Assembly (NCBI RefSeq): GCF_020523795.1
Contig: NZ_JAJALI010000001.1
Coordinates: forward strand, 372,001-436,000
From: Ancylobacter sp. Lp-2
GTDB lineage: Bacteria; Pseudomonadota; Alphaproteobacteria; Rhizobiales; Xanthobacteraceae
Direction: 5' to 3'
Length of the DNA stretch: 64,000 bases
The notes beneath the pieces are model-generated. The model made no database searches and was not told the origin of the DNA. It saw nothing but the letters and a program-made list of their open reading frames with translations. How positions within the stretch are numbered: position 1 is the first letter of the stretch; each line of letters begins with the position of its first letter. The position numbers and the translations under genes were made by a program. Below are positions 1 to 8,917 of the stretch, piece after piece.

Positions 1-115
1 CCGGCTACCGCAAGGGAGCCGGGCCGCGCCGGGCCGTTGCCCCAACACCATCGGAGCAACTGCCCGGCCACCCGCCGGCTTGACGCCGCCCCGCGCGCGA
101 TGCTTCCAATGAGCC

Positions 116-328
116 ATGGACGAGAACACCAAGGCCCCCGCATCCCCGTCGCCGGCTCCGGCCCGCGAGCTCCCCCCCGCCGCCCGCCGCGCGCTGGAGG
201 AGGCTGCCGCCCGCCGCGCCGCTGAGGGCACGCCGGCGCCGCTGCCGAAGGAGATCGACGGGCGCGGCGGCCCCGAGCCGGTGCGCTATGGCGACTGGGA
301 AGTGAAGGGCATCGCCTCGGATTTCTGA
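116..328 (+). CDS. SDHAF4-like succinate dehydrogenase assembly factor (DUF1674)
   Basis: A 70-residue protein. Its first 35 residues are Ala/Pro-rich and look disordered. Its C-terminus carries the DUF1674/SDHAF4 signature: a Gly-Gly-Pro-Glu-Pro-x-Arg-Tyr-Gly-Asp-Trp-Glu block (about residues 51-62) followed by a terminal Asp-Phe. In the family this tail binds the flavinylated SdhA subunit and protects it before succinate dehydrogenase assembly. The ATG at 116 gives the usual family length. No sdh gene is in view, so the functional link rests on the family alone. The 115 bases before it show nothing I can identify. Confidence 0.88.
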   Translation: MDENTKAPASPSPAPARELPPAARRALEEAAARRAAEGTPAPLPKEIDGRGGPEPVRYGDWEVKGIASDF

Positions 329-385
329 GGCCGCGCCAAGTCTCCCTCACCGACAAGCCTTCCCCGCCGCCTGATCGTTCGCCGC

Positions 386-817
386 CTAGTCTTCCGCGCC
401 GCCGCCCGGCTTGTCGCGCCGGAGCGCCTTGACGCCGGAACGCTTGGCCTTGCCCTCCAGCCGGCGGATCTTCGAGCCGAGCGTCGGCCGGGTCGGCCGG
501 CGGGTGATCGGCACCACCGCCGCCTCCCGGATCATCTCGACCAGCCGGGCGAGGGCGTCCTCGCGGTTGCGCTCCTGGGTGCGGAAGCGCTGGGCGGAGA
601 TCACGATCACCCCGTCATTGGTGAGCCGCTTGCCGGCGATCTTCTCCAGCCGCTCCTTCACCGCCTCCGGCAGGTTCGGCGAGGAGCGCACGTCGAAGCG
701 CAGCTGCACCGCGCTCGACACCTTGTTGACGTTCTGCCCGCCCGGCCCGGAGGCGCGCACGAACACCTCGACGATCTCCTCCTCGGCGAGGCTGATGCGG
801 TTGGTGACGGGGATCAT
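386..817 (-). CDS. arfB: Alternative ribosome-rescue factor / peptidyl-tRNA hydrolase ArfB (YaeJ)
   Basis: A 143-residue class-I release-factor-like protein. The catalytic Gly-Gly-Gln is in the segment SGPGGQNVNKVSS near residue 25, which hydrolyses peptidyl-tRNA on stalled ribosomes. The basic C-terminal tail (Arg/Lys-rich, last 40 residues) matches the ArfB tail that enters the empty mRNA channel, and the missing stop-codon-recognition domain separates it from RF1/RF2. I chose the internal Met (MIPVTNRISL) because family members begin there; the 17 upstream residues of the open frame look non-conserved. It lies downstream of the cyclic-nucleotide-binding gene on the same strand. Confidence 0.92.
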   Translation of the reverse strand: MIPVTNRISLAEEEIVEVFVRASGPGGQNVNKVSSAVQLRFDVRSSPNLPEAVKERLEKIAGKRLTNDGVIVISAQRFRTQERNREDALARLVEMIREAAVVPITRRPTRPTLGSKIRRLEGKAKRSGVKALRRDKPGGGAED

Positions 818-931
818 CGCGCCGGTCCGGGCTGGAGCTTGGTCAGGTCGCCCGAAATATCCCGGCACGGCAGGAAAAGCGACAAGGCAACGAAAGGCCG
901 GCGAAGCGCGGCCAGTCCCGGGCGCGGTGCC

Positions 932-1420
932 TCAGCGCCCGCCGGACGGGGCGCCGATCTCGTCGAGCCGCCGGCGCACGCTCTCCAGCTGGCCGAGCGT
1001 GACGCTCACCCGCTCGCTCAGCGCCTCGGCGATGCGCACCGCCGATTCCGGGTAGCTCTCCACCGTGCGCATGAAGATCACGCGCGGAATGCGCAGCACC
1101 GCCGAAGGCGCCAGCGCCGTGGCGGTGGCCGGGCGCTTGGTGTCGGTGATCAGCGCGATCTCGCCGAGCAGCGTGCCGGGACCGACGTCCTCGCTATGGC
1201 CGGGCTTGGCGCTGCGTGCCGGGTTCTCGTGGCACACCCGCAGCCGGCCGGTCACCACCACATAGGCGGCGTCGGCGAACTGGCCCTCGCGGAACAGCAC
1301 CTCACCTTCGTTGAGGCGGCGCGTATCGGCGCTGATGGCGATCACGCGCAGTCCCTCGCGGCCGAGCAGCTGCAGCAGCGGCACGCCTTCGAGTAGCGCG
1401 ATGTCGTCCTCGATGGCCAT
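932..1420 (-). CDS. Cyclic nucleotide-binding domain protein (single cNBD)
   Basis: A 162-residue protein made almost entirely of one cyclic-nucleotide-binding domain. The phosphate-binding cassette reads GEIALITDTKRPATA (about residues 85-100) and keeps the Glu and Arg that contact cAMP or cGMP, so ligand binding is plausible. About 35 residues follow and look like a short amphipathic helix, with no helix-turn-helix, so this is not a classical Crp/Fnr regulator. The start at 1420 has a GGAGG about 12 bases upstream. It sits 82 bases downstream of the cenR-like gene on the same strand, and a perfect inverted repeat lies in that gap. Partner and function are unknown. Confidence 0.8.
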   Translation of the reverse strand: MAIEDDIALLEGVPLLQLLGREGLRVIAISADTRRLNEGEVLFREGQFADAAYVVVTGRLRVCHENPARSAKPGHSEDVGPGTLLGEIALITDTKRPATATALAPSAVLRIPRVIFMRTVESYPESAVRIAEALSERVSVTLGQLESVRRRLDEIGAPSGGR

Positions 1421-1469
1421 CGGGCGGGCCAACCTCCAGCGCACGGACGCGAATCATCCGCGCGAATCA

Positions 1470-1489
1470 GATTCACCGGTAAGTGAATC
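1470..1489. promoter_or_regulatory. Perfect 7-bp inverted repeat, candidate operator
   Basis: Arms GATTCAC (1470-1476) and GTGAATC (1483-1489) are separated by six bases, in the 82-base gap between the cenR-like gene and the cyclic-nucleotide-binding gene. No T-run follows on either strand, so an operator is more likely than a terminator. The half-sites resemble those of the variant parS sites elsewhere in the window but are pushed apart by the six-base spacer. The protein that binds it is unknown. Confidence 0.4.
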
Positions 1490-1502
1490 ACCTGACGCGC
1501 GG

Positions 1503-2189
1503 TCAGGGTACCAGTTTGTAGCCGCCAGCCTCGGTCGCCAGCAGATTCGGGTGGGACGGATCCTTCTCGATCTTCTGCCGCAGCCGGTAGATATGCGTCT
1601 CCAGCGTGTGGGTGGTGACGCCGGAATTGTAGCCCCACACCTCCTGCAGCAGGATCTCGCGCGCCACCGGCTTCTTCCCCGCGCGGTAGAGATAGCGCAG
1701 GATCGCCGTCTCCTTCTCGGTGAGGCGGATCTTGGAGTTGCGCTCGGTCACCAGCATCTTGGCGCCGGGGCGGAAAGTGTACGGCCCGATGGTGAACACC
1801 GCGTCCTCGCTCGCCTCATGCGAGCGCATCTGCGCCCGCAGCCGGGCGAGCAGCACCGCGAAGCGGAACGGCTTGGCCACATAGTCGTTGGCGCCGGCTT
1901 CCAGCCCCATGATGGTGTCGCTGTCGGTATCGTGGCCGGTGAGCATGATCACCGGCGCCTTGAAGCCCTTCTGGCGCATGGCGCGCACGGCCTCGCGGCC
2001 GTCGCCGTCCGGCAGGCCGACATCCATCAGCACCAGGTCGATACGGCCAGTGTCGACGGCTTCCTGCGCGGCGCGCACGCTGTCGGCGGATACTACCTCG
2101 AACTCGTCATAGAGGGCGAGCTGCTCCACCAGGGCCTCACGCAGTTCCTTGTCGTCATCGACCACCAGAACCCTTTGAGCATTCGCCAT
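1503..2189 (-). CDS. cenR: CenR-like OmpR/PhoB-family response regulator
   Basis: A 228-residue two-component regulator. The receiver domain (residues 5-120) has the acidic triad Asp11-Asp12-Asp13, the phospho-acceptor Asp56 in LMDVGLPDGDG, Thr84 and Lys106. A winged helix (about 130-227) follows with the recognition segment TTHTLETHIYRLRQKIE. From memory the sequence closely resembles CenR, the alphaproteobacterial cell-envelope regulator (CenKR), especially LTEKETAILRYLYRAGKK. No histidine kinase is adjacent, as is common for this orphan-located regulator. An L,D-transpeptidase gene diverges from it, which fits an envelope role. OmpR-family membership is certain; the CenR name is probable. 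Confidence 0.8.
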   Translation of the reverse strand: MANAQRVLVVDDDKELREALVEQLALYDEFEVVSADSVRAAQEAVDTGRIDLVLMDVGLPDGDGREAVRAMRQKGFKAPVIMLTGHDTDSDTIMGLEAGANDYVAKPFRFAVLLARLRAQMRSHEASEDAVFTIGPYTFRPGAKMLVTERNSKIRLTEKETAILRYLYRAGKKPVAREILLQEVWGYNSGVTTHTLETHIYRLRQKIEKDPSHPNLLATEAGGYKLVP

Positions 2190-2349
2190 CTGTCAATTTC
2201 CGATCGCTTGAGTTGCGCTGCCTGTCCCGTCGTCCGAAACCCGGCGTGATATCAGCTTCGTCGTCGATCACGCTCCCGGACTAGGCAGGCTCGGCACCTT
2301 CGGCAAGAGTGACCGCATCGCTAAAAGGCGATACGGCCCGGCTCGTGAC

Positions 2350-2925
2350 GTGATCGTGAACGGAAAACGCGTGAAGAAGAAGAGCTTTCGCAAACAAAAG
2401 CCGGGGACGATCTCCCGGCTCCAAGTGGTGTCCCGCCCCGGATGCCCCACGCGCGGCCTCGTTCTCGCCCCCGGATTCGCCGCCCCGGTAGCGCTCGGCC
2501 GCGGCGGTATCCGCCACGACAAGCGTGAGGGCGACGGCGCCACCCCGGCCGGCACCTGGCACCCGCTCGAGCTGCGCTGGCGCGCCGATCACGGCCGGCG
2601 GCCGGCAAGCGGCCTGCCGCTGCGCCGCACCCGGCCGGACGATCTGTGGTGCGACGCGCCGGCGCATGGGCGCTACAACCGGCCGGTGCGCGCGCCCTTC
2701 GGCCCCTCGCATGAGGAGATGTGGCGGCCGGACCGCCTCTACGATCTGGTACTGGTGCTCGATCACAACCAGCGCCCGCGCCGCGCCCAGCGCGGATCGG
2801 CGGTGTTCGTCCATCTGGCGCGCGAGGGCTTCGAGCCCACCGCCGGCTGCATCGCCTTCCGCCGCGCCGACCTCATGCGGCTATTGCCGCGCATCGGCCC
2901 GCGCACCGCCCTCGTCGTCGGCTGA
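2350..2925 (+). CDS. L,D-transpeptidase family protein (YkuD domain)
   Basis: A 191-residue protein with a single L,D-transpeptidase catalytic domain. The active-site region near residues 155-172 reads VFVHLAREGFEPTAGCIAF, giving the catalytic His and the T-x-G-C-I nucleophile Cys. The upstream GRGGIRxxKREGDGATPxG block is characteristic of a small proteobacterial LDT subfamily. I see no clear signal peptide, so either the start is uncertain (GTG 2350 used; other GTGs at 2356 and 2371) or export is non-classical. Such enzymes cross-link or modify peptidoglycan. It is divergent from the cenR-like gene, so the 160 bases between them should hold both promoters. Confidence 0.85.
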   Translation: MIVNGKRVKKKSFRKQKPGTISRLQVVSRPGCPTRGLVLAPGFAAPVALGRGGIRHDKREGDGATPAGTWHPLELRWRADHGRRPASGLPLRRTRPDDLWCDAPAHGRYNRPVRAPFGPSHEEMWRPDRLYDLVLVLDHNQRPRRAQRGSAVFVHLAREGFEPTAGCIAFRRADLMRLLPRIGPRTALVVG

Positions 2926-2944
2926 GCCGCGCCGGTCAACGTCC

Positions 2945-3643
2945 TCAGCGCGTCCCGAAAATGGCGCTGCCGACCCGCACATGGGTGGCGCCCAGCGCCA
3001 CCGCGGTCTCGTAGTCGCCGCTCATCCCCATGGAGAGCACCGGCAGCCCGTTGCGCCGGGCGATGGTGGCCAGCAGCGCGAAATGCGGCGCCGCCGGCTC
3101 ACCGGCCGGCGGGATGCACATCAGCCCGTCCACCGCGAGGCCATACTCCTCGCGGCAGGCCTTGAGGAAGCCATCGGCCTCCAGCGGCGCCACGCCGGCC
3201 TTTTGCGGCTCCTCGCCGGTATTGATCTGCACCAGCAGCCGCGGCGCCGGCCGGCCGCTCTTCGGGATCTCCTTGGCGAGCTCCTTCGCCAGCGAGGCCC
3301 GGTCCAGCGTGTGGATCACATCGAACAACGCCAGCGCCTCGCGCACCTTGTTGCTCTGCAGCGGCCCGATCAGGTGCAGCTCGACATCGGGATAGTCCGC
3401 CTTCAGCTCCGGCCATTTCGCCTTGGCCTCCTGCACCCGGTTCTCGCCGAAGCGGCGCTGCCCGGCCTCCAGCGCCGGACGGATGGCGTCGGCGTCGAAG
3501 GTCTTGGACACCGCCACCAGTTTCGCGGCGTCCTCCGGCCGTCCGGCGTCGCGGCAGGCGCGGGCGATGGCGGCGCGCACCTCGGCGAGGTGCAGGGGAA
3601 CGGTCGAGGCGACGGGCGAACCAGCGGGAGAGGCAGCAGTCAT
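2945..3643 (-). CDS. YggS/PROSC family pyridoxal-phosphate homeostasis protein
   Basis: A 232-residue single-domain PLP-binding protein. The PLP lysine is in LVAVSKTF near residue 46, and FGENRVQEAKAK, HLIGPLQSNK and the C-terminal GMSGDYETAVALGATHVRVGSAIFG phosphate-binding segment are all present. The family buffers PLP and affects vitamin B6 and amino-acid homeostasis, with no catalytic activity shown. The start at 3643 is preceded by a GAAGGAAG ribosome-binding site. It is convergent with the L,D-transpeptidase gene (19-base gap) and divergent from the diguanylate cyclase gene. Confidence 0.93.
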   Translation of the reverse strand: MTAASPAGSPVASTVPLHLAEVRAAIARACRDAGRPEDAAKLVAVSKTFDADAIRPALEAGQRRFGENRVQEAKAKWPELKADYPDVELHLIGPLQSNKVREALALFDVIHTLDRASLAKELAKEIPKSGRPAPRLLVQINTGEEPQKAGVAPLEADGFLKACREEYGLAVDGLMCIPPAGEPAAPHFALLATIARRNGLPVLSMGMSGDYETAVALGATHVRVGSAIFGTR

Positions 3644-3884
3644 GGCGAGCTTCCTTCGGGCGGCGGGCGAACCAGACGCCTCATATGCCAAGCAATGGCG
3701 CGATTTGACAGCCACCGCGCGGGATTTCGCGCACCTATCCTTGCCGGGTGGCGGCACTCGGGGTAGCCTCAGACATCACAGGCCCGAGCACGCACGACAT
3801 TCGGTGACGAAAGATCGGGGTGCCGACGAGGCCCCCTCTCCCGGCCCCTTACGATCCCGCGCTCCTTTCACGGTCCGTCCGCGC

Positions 3885-5519
3885 GTGCGGACCGTCAGCC
3901 TCCGGGTGCGCCTCGCCGCCTTCGTCATCCTGGCGATGGCCCTGCTCGTCGCCGAGCGGACCTCCAGCATTGTCGGCCTGCACCAGGAACGGCTCGCCGC
4001 CGCGCGCACGCAGGTGCTCGACGTGGTGGAGCAGGGCGTCGGCAACTACAATCTGGCGCTGGTCGCCGCGCGCTCCATGCTCGCCACCGTGGCATCGCAG
4101 GTCGGCGAGCAGTTCTGCCCGGACCTGCCGGCCATATTGGCGGTGTCGGGCTCCGTCGAATCGCTGTTCGTCGCCAATGCCGACGGCCTCATCGTCTGCG
4201 GCACCACCGAGAAGGCGGTCGGCCTGAGCGTCGCCAACCGCGACTATTTCAAGATCGCCATGCGCGGCATCGCCAATCTCGACCCCGTGCCGCAGCGTCT
4301 GCTCGACCCGATGCCGGCGATCTATCTCGCCCAGCCGCTGTTCGACGATGACGGCATGCCGCGCGGCGCCGTGATGGCACGCCTCGGCATCGACGAATTG
4401 TTCCCGAAATCCTTCGCCAACCAGCTGGGCAGCGATGCCGAGGCCATCGTCGTCGATGCCGCCGGCCTCACCCTCACCGCCTTTCCCGATCGCCATCAGC
4501 TGGTGGGCCGCACGCTCGCCGGCACCGGTCCGGTGCGCGCGGCCATGGCCCGCAGCCAGGGCACCGTCACCGCTGCCGGACCGGACGGCCGCATGCGGCT
4601 GTACGGTTTCGGCCGCCTGCCCGCCAGCAACATGCATCTCATCGTCGGCATCGATCTGACAGCGGTGACGCGCGACGTCGAGCGCGCCACCTGGCGGGCG
4701 GGGGCGACGCTGCTCGCCGCCATCGCCATGCTGCTGGCCGGGCTGTGGATCGCCGGCGAGAGGCTGATCGTCGCCCCGGTACAGGCGCTGTCACGCCGGC
4801 TCACCCGCTTCGGCCAGGGCAAACGCGACGACGATCCCCGCGAGGGCGGTCGGGTGGTGATCACCGAACTGGCACCGCTGGCCTCGGCCTTCGAGGCGAT
4901 GGCGGAAGAGCTGACCCATCGCGAGGAGGCGCTGCGCAGCGCCAACAGGCGGCTCAGCTCGCTGGCCAGTCTCGATCCGCTCACCGGCATCGCCAACCGG
5001 CGCAGCTTCGACGCCGTCTTTGCCGTCCAGTGGAGCACCGCGCGTCATCTCGGCGTGCTGATGATCGATATCGACGATTTCAAGCTCTACAATGACCATT
5101 ACGGCCATATGGACGGCGACCGCTGCCTCCACCGCATCGCCCAGGCGCTCGCCGGCGCAGTGGCCGGCACCGATGTGATCGCCCGCATCGGTGGCGAGGA
5201 ATTCGCCGTACTGCTGCCCGGTGCCACCCTCGCTTCGGCGGCCGAGCTCGCCGAGCGGCTGCGGCTGGCGGTCGAGGAACTCGGCATCGACCACGCCCCC
5301 TCGCTGAGGGGGCCGGTCACCGTCAGCATCGGCTGTGCCACCTGCGCGCCGGCGCCGGGCCTGTATGGCGGCGACCTGATGCTGGCGGCCGACCAGGCGC
5401 TCTATGCCGCCAAGCAGGCGGGCCGCAACCGGGTCCGGCTCGGCGGCTCGGTCCGACCGGCCGGCCAGGGCCCTGGAACCGCCTCCGCCACCGCCGGCCG
5501 GGGCGCCGCCGGAGGTTGA
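3885..5519 (+). CDS. Membrane diguanylate cyclase with periplasmic Cache sensor
   Basis: A protein of about 544 residues. A transmembrane helix (about 10-28) is followed by a periplasmic Cache-like sensor region with a DYFKIAMRG motif (to about 270), a second transmembrane helix (about 272-292), a HAMP-like linker, and a C-terminal GGDEF domain. The active-site loop is GGEEF (about 436-440), an active-type variant, so synthesis of cyclic-di-GMP from GTP is expected. The upstream inhibitory-site position reads AGTD rather than R-x-x-D, so product inhibition through the I-site is probably absent. The ligand is unknown. The start is uncertain: GTG 3885 gives a typical N-terminus, GTG 3804 is an alternative, and neither has a strong ribosome-binding site. 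Confidence 0.85.
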   Translation: MRTVSLRVRLAAFVILAMALLVAERTSSIVGLHQERLAAARTQVLDVVEQGVGNYNLALVAARSMLATVASQVGEQFCPDLPAILAVSGSVESLFVANADGLIVCGTTEKAVGLSVANRDYFKIAMRGIANLDPVPQRLLDPMPAIYLAQPLFDDDGMPRGAVMARLGIDELFPKSFANQLGSDAEAIVVDAAGLTLTAFPDRHQLVGRTLAGTGPVRAAMARSQGTVTAAGPDGRMRLYGFGRLPASNMHLIVGIDLTAVTRDVERATWRAGATLLAAIAMLLAGLWIAGERLIVAPVQALSRRLTRFGQGKRDDDPREGGRVVITELAPLASAFEAMAEELTHREEALRSANRRLSSLASLDPLTGIANRRSFDAVFAVQWSTARHLGVLMIDIDDFKLYNDHYGHMDGDRCLHRIAQALAGAVAGTDVIARIGGEEFAVLLPGATLASAAELAERLRLAVEELGIDHAPSLRGPVTVSIGCATCAPAPGLYGGDLMLAADQALYAAKQAGRNRVRLGGSVRPAGQGPGTASATAGRGAAGG

Positions 5520-5640
5520 CCGAAGCGCCGACTTCGTGCCCTAGTCCGGCGCCGCCAGTCCTTGCGCGCGATTTTCCGCGCGCGGGCGGCCCGCCATCCC
5601 CGCCCGCTTCCCACCGACCGTGACGACAAGACCGGCTTCC

Positions 5641-8280
5641 ATGACATCGCCTTCGCCCCAGCCTTCGACCACCACTGAGCGTTACAATGCCCGCGAGGCC
5701 GAGCCCCGCTGGCAGAAGATCTGGGACGAGCGCGGCATCTACCGCACGGCCAATGACGATCCGCGGCCGAAATACTATGTGCTGGAGATGTTCCCCTATC
5801 CGTCGGGGCGCATCCATATCGGCCATGGCCGCAACTACGTCATGGGCGACGTGGTGGCGCGCTTCAAGCGGATGAAGGGCTTCAACGTCCTGCACCCGAT
5901 GGGCTGGGACGCCTTCGGCCTGCCGGCCGAGAACGCCGCCATCGAGCGCAACACCCATCCGGGCAAGTGGACCTACGAGAACATCGCCACCATGCGCGAG
6001 CAGCTCAAGCTGCTCGGCCTGTCGCTCGACTGGTCGCGCGAGATCGCAACCTGCGATCCGTCCTATTACGGCGAGCAGCAGCGCATCTTCCTGCAGTTCC
6101 TCAAGGCCGGCTTCGTCTATCGCCGCGAGAGCGAGGTCAACTGGGACCCGGTCGACAACACCGTGCTCGCCAACGAGCAGGTGATCGATGGCCGCGGCTG
6201 GCGCTCCGGCGCTCTCGTCGAGCGCCGCAAGCTCGCCCAGTGGTTCTTCCGCATCTCCGACGCCTCCGAGGAGCTGCTCGCCGGCCTCGACACGCTGGAG
6301 CGCTGGCCGGACAAGGTGCGCCTGATGCAGCGCAACTGGATCGGCCGCTCCGAGGGCCTGCATGTCCGCTTCGCGGTGGAGAACGCTCCCGCGGAGCTGC
6401 CGCAGGAGATCAAGGTCTACACCACCCGCCCGGACACGCTGTTCGGCGCCTCCTTCCTGGCGCTGTCGCCCGGCCACCCGCTCACCGAGGCGCTGGCGGC
6501 CAAGGATCCGGCGCTAAAGGCGTTCGTCGAGGAGTGCCGTCGCGGCGGCACCTCCACCGCCGAGATCGAGACGCAGGAGAAGATGGGCTACGACACCGGC
6601 CTGAAGGTCGCCCATCCGCTGGGCGGCCCCTCGGTGCCGGTCTATGTCGCCAATTTCGTGCTGATGGACTACGGCACCGGCGCCATCTTCGGCTGCCCGG
6701 CGCATGACCAGCGCGACTTCGACTTCGCCACCAAGTACCGCCTGCCGATCGTGCCGGTGGTGCTGCCGACCGGCGCCGATCCGGCGCAGTTCTCGGTGGC
6801 CGACGGCCCCTATGACGGCGACGGCACGCTGTTCAATTCCGGTTTCCTCGACGGCAATAACGTGCCGCAGGCCAAGGAAGCCGTGGCGCTGCGCCTCGAG
6901 AACGAGATCGCCGGCAATGCGCCGGTCGGCGAGCGGGCGGTCAACTACCGCCTGCGCGACTGGGGCATCTCGCGCCAGCGCTATTGGGGCTGCCCGATCC
7001 CGGTCATCCATTGCGAGAGCTGCGGCCCGGTGGCGGTGCCCGAGGACCAGCTTCCGGTGCGGCTGCCGGAGGACGTCACCTTCGACCAGCCCGGCAACCC
7101 GCTCGACCGGCACCCGACGTGGAAGCACGTCGACTGCCCGCACTGCGGCGCCAAGGCGCGGCGCGAGACCGACACCATGGACACCTTCGTGGATTCGTCC
7201 TGGTACTTCGCCCGCTTCGCCTCCCAGCCCGACACCGCGCCCCTGCAGAAGGACGCCGCCGACGCCTGGCTCGCCGTCGACCAGTATATCGGCGGCATCG
7301 AGCACGCGATCCTGCACCTGCTCTATTCGCGCTTCTTCACCCGCACGCTGGCGAAGATCGGCCGCGTCTCGGTGAAGGAGCCGTTCGCCGGCCTGTTCAC
7401 GCAGGGCATGATCGTCCACGAGACCTACAAGGACACCGCCGGCAAGTGGCTGTTCCCCGAGGAGGTCGAGAAGCGGCCGGACGGCACCGCCGTGCGCGTC
7501 GGCACCGATGAGCCGGTCACCGTCGGCGCGCCGGAGAAGATGTCGAAGTCGAAGCGCAACGTCGTGCCGCCGGAAGTGGTGGCCGACACCTATGGCGTCG
7601 ACTGCGCCCGTTGGTTCATGCTCTCCGACACCCCGCCGGAGCGCGACAGCGAATGGACCAGCGCCGGCATCGAGGGCGCCTGGCGCTTCGTGCAACGCAT
7701 CTGGCGGCTGGTCGGCGACACCGTCGCGCTGGCCCCGGCCGGCCTCGCCGCGCCCGGTGATTTCGGCGCCGAATCGACCGCGCTGCGCCGCGCCTCCCAT
7801 CGCCTCGCCGTCCAGGTGGCCGATGATATCGAGCGCCTGCGCTTCAACGTCGCCGTCGCCCGCGTGCATGGCTTCGCCAACGAGTTCGGCGACGCGCTGA
7901 CGGTGGCGCGCAAGGCCGGCACGGCGGCCCCCGACCTCGCCTTCGCCCTGCGCGAGGCGGCGTCGATCCTGGTGTCGGTGGTGGCGCCGATGGTGCCGCA
8001 TCTCGCCGAGGAATGCTGGACGGTGCTCGGCCAGGAAGGTCTCGCCGCCACCGCCCATTGGCCGGCCAGCGATCCCGCTCTGCTGGTCGACGACACCGTG
8101 ACGCTGCCGATCCAGATCAACGGCAAGCGGCGTGGCGAGATCACCGTGCCGAAGCAGGCGAGCCCCGCCGAGGTCGAGCAGGCGGTACTGGCGCTCGATC
8201 TCGTCGCCGAGGCCCTCGACGGGCGCGCGCCGAAGCGTATCATCGTGGTTCCGCAGAGGATCGTGAATGTCGTCGCCTGA
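5641..8280 (+). CDS. leuS: Leucyl-tRNA synthetase
   Basis: An 879-residue class-I aminoacyl-tRNA synthetase that charges tRNA-Leu. The HIGH motif is at residues 59-62 ([11 protein letters not shown]) and KMSKS at 633-637. The CP1 editing domain (about 230-430) contains the T-rich [12 protein letters not shown] element and the [12 protein letters not shown] motif whose Asp contacts the misacylated amino group. The length and the C-terminal ING(K)RRGEITV segment are typical. The ATG at 5641 is preferred over GTG 5620. It overlaps lptE by 14 bases, and leuS-lptE-holA forms an operon as in other alphaproteobacteria. Confidence 0.98.
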   Translation: MTSPSPQPSTTTERYNAREAEPRWQKIWDERGIYRTANDDPRPKYYVLEMFPYPSGRIHIGHGRNYVMGDVVARFKRMKGFNVLHPMGWDAFGLPAENAAIERNTHPGKWTYENIATMREQLKLLGLSLDWSREIATCDPSYYGEQQRIFLQFLKAGFVYRRESEVNWDPVDNTVLANEQVIDGRGWRSGALVERRKLAQWFFRISDASEELLAGLDTLERWPDKVRLMQRNWIGRSEGLHVRFAVENAPAELPQEIKVYTTRPDTLFGASFLALSPGHPLTEALAAKDPALKAFVEECRRGGTSTAEIETQEKMGYDTGLKVAHPLGGPSVPVYVANFVLMDYGTGAIFGCPAHDQRDFDFATKYRLPIVPVVLPTGADPAQFSVADGPYDGDGTLFNSGFLDGNNVPQAKEAVALRLENEIAGNAPVGERAVNYRLRDWGISRQRYWGCPIPVIHCESCGPVAVPEDQLPVRLPEDVTFDQPGNPLDRHPTWKHVDCPHCGAKARRETDTMDTFVDSSWYFARFASQPDTAPLQKDAADAWLAVDQYIGGIEHAILHLLYSRFFTRTLAKIGRVSVKEPFAGLFTQGMIVHETYKDTAGKWLFPEEVEKRPDGTAVRVGTDEPVTVGAPEKMSKSKRNVVPPEVVADTYGVDCARWFMLSDTPPERDSEWTSAGIEGAWRFVQRIWRLVGDTVALAPAGLAAPGDFGAESTALRRASHRLAVQVADDIERLRFNVAVARVHGFANEFGDALTVARKAGTAAPDLAFALREAASILVSVVAPMVPHLAEECWTVLGQEGLAATAHWPASDPALLVDDTVTLPIQINGKRRGEITVPKQASPAEVEQAVLALDLVAEALDGRAPKRIIVVPQRIVNVVA

Positions 8281-8911
8281 CCTCCCGCGCAAAGCCGCGC
8301 CGTCCCGCCGCCGCCTCATCGCCCTCGCCGGCGTCCTGCTGCTGTCCGGCCTCACCACCGGCTGTTTCCGGCCGATGTACGCCAACAGCACCAACGAGGC
8401 CGGCACCGGCCTGCAGGACCAGCTGCGCGACGTCGAGGTGGTGTTCGCCCAGGGGCGTGTCTCCAACGAGGTGCGTAACGACCTGATCTTCGCCCTCACC
8501 GGCGGCGCGGGCAACCCGGTCGGCGCGCCCTACCGGCTGGTGCTGAACATCACCGACAACACCAGCTCGGTCATCATCGACCCGGTCTCCGGCCTGCCCG
8601 AGGTCGAGATGATCACCGTCGATTCGAAGTGGCAGCTGTTCGAGGCCGGCAACGACAAGAAGCCGGTCACCGCCTCCAACGCCTTTGGCAAGGCCTCGAT
8701 CGACAGCGGCTACCAGCGCTTCGCCCGGGCCCGCGCCATCCGCGACGCGCAGAACCGCGCCTCCACCGTGGTGGCCGAGACCATCCGCAGCCAGCTGGCG
8801 GTGTATTTCACCAACAAGGGCAGCATCGGCGCGGCGGCCGGATCCGCCACCATCACCGATCCCTCCTCGCCCATCATCGGCACGCCCACCTCGGCGCCGC
8901 CGAAGAGCTGA
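8267..8911 (+). CDS. lptE: LPS-assembly lipoprotein LptE
   Basis: A 214-residue lipoprotein. The signal peptide (basic residues, then about 15 hydrophobic residues) ends in a lipobox, LTTGC, with the lipidated Cys near residue 33. The mature part begins FRPMY, the classic LptE start. LptE plugs the LptD outer-membrane barrel and guides lipopolysaccharide to the cell surface. The tail after about residue 190 is Ser/Pro/Thr-rich. It overlaps the end of leuS and is followed six bases later by holA, the usual operon. Confidence 0.92.
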   Translation: MSSPDLPRKAAPSRRRLIALAGVLLLSGLTTGCFRPMYANSTNEAGTGLQDQLRDVEVVFAQGRVSNEVRNDLIFALTGGAGNPVGAPYRLVLNITDNTSSVIIDPVSGLPEVEMITVDSKWQLFEAGNDKKPVTASNAFGKASIDSGYQRFARARAIRDAQNRASTVVAETIRSQLAVYFTNKGSIGAAAGSATITDPSSPIIGTPTSAPPKS

Positions 8912-8917
8912 GCCCCC

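Noticed and set aside
37..225. A 62-codon open frame overlapping the SDHAF4-like gene
   Set aside because: Arg/Pro-rich shadow frame; the overlapping frame carries the conserved DUF1674 motif.
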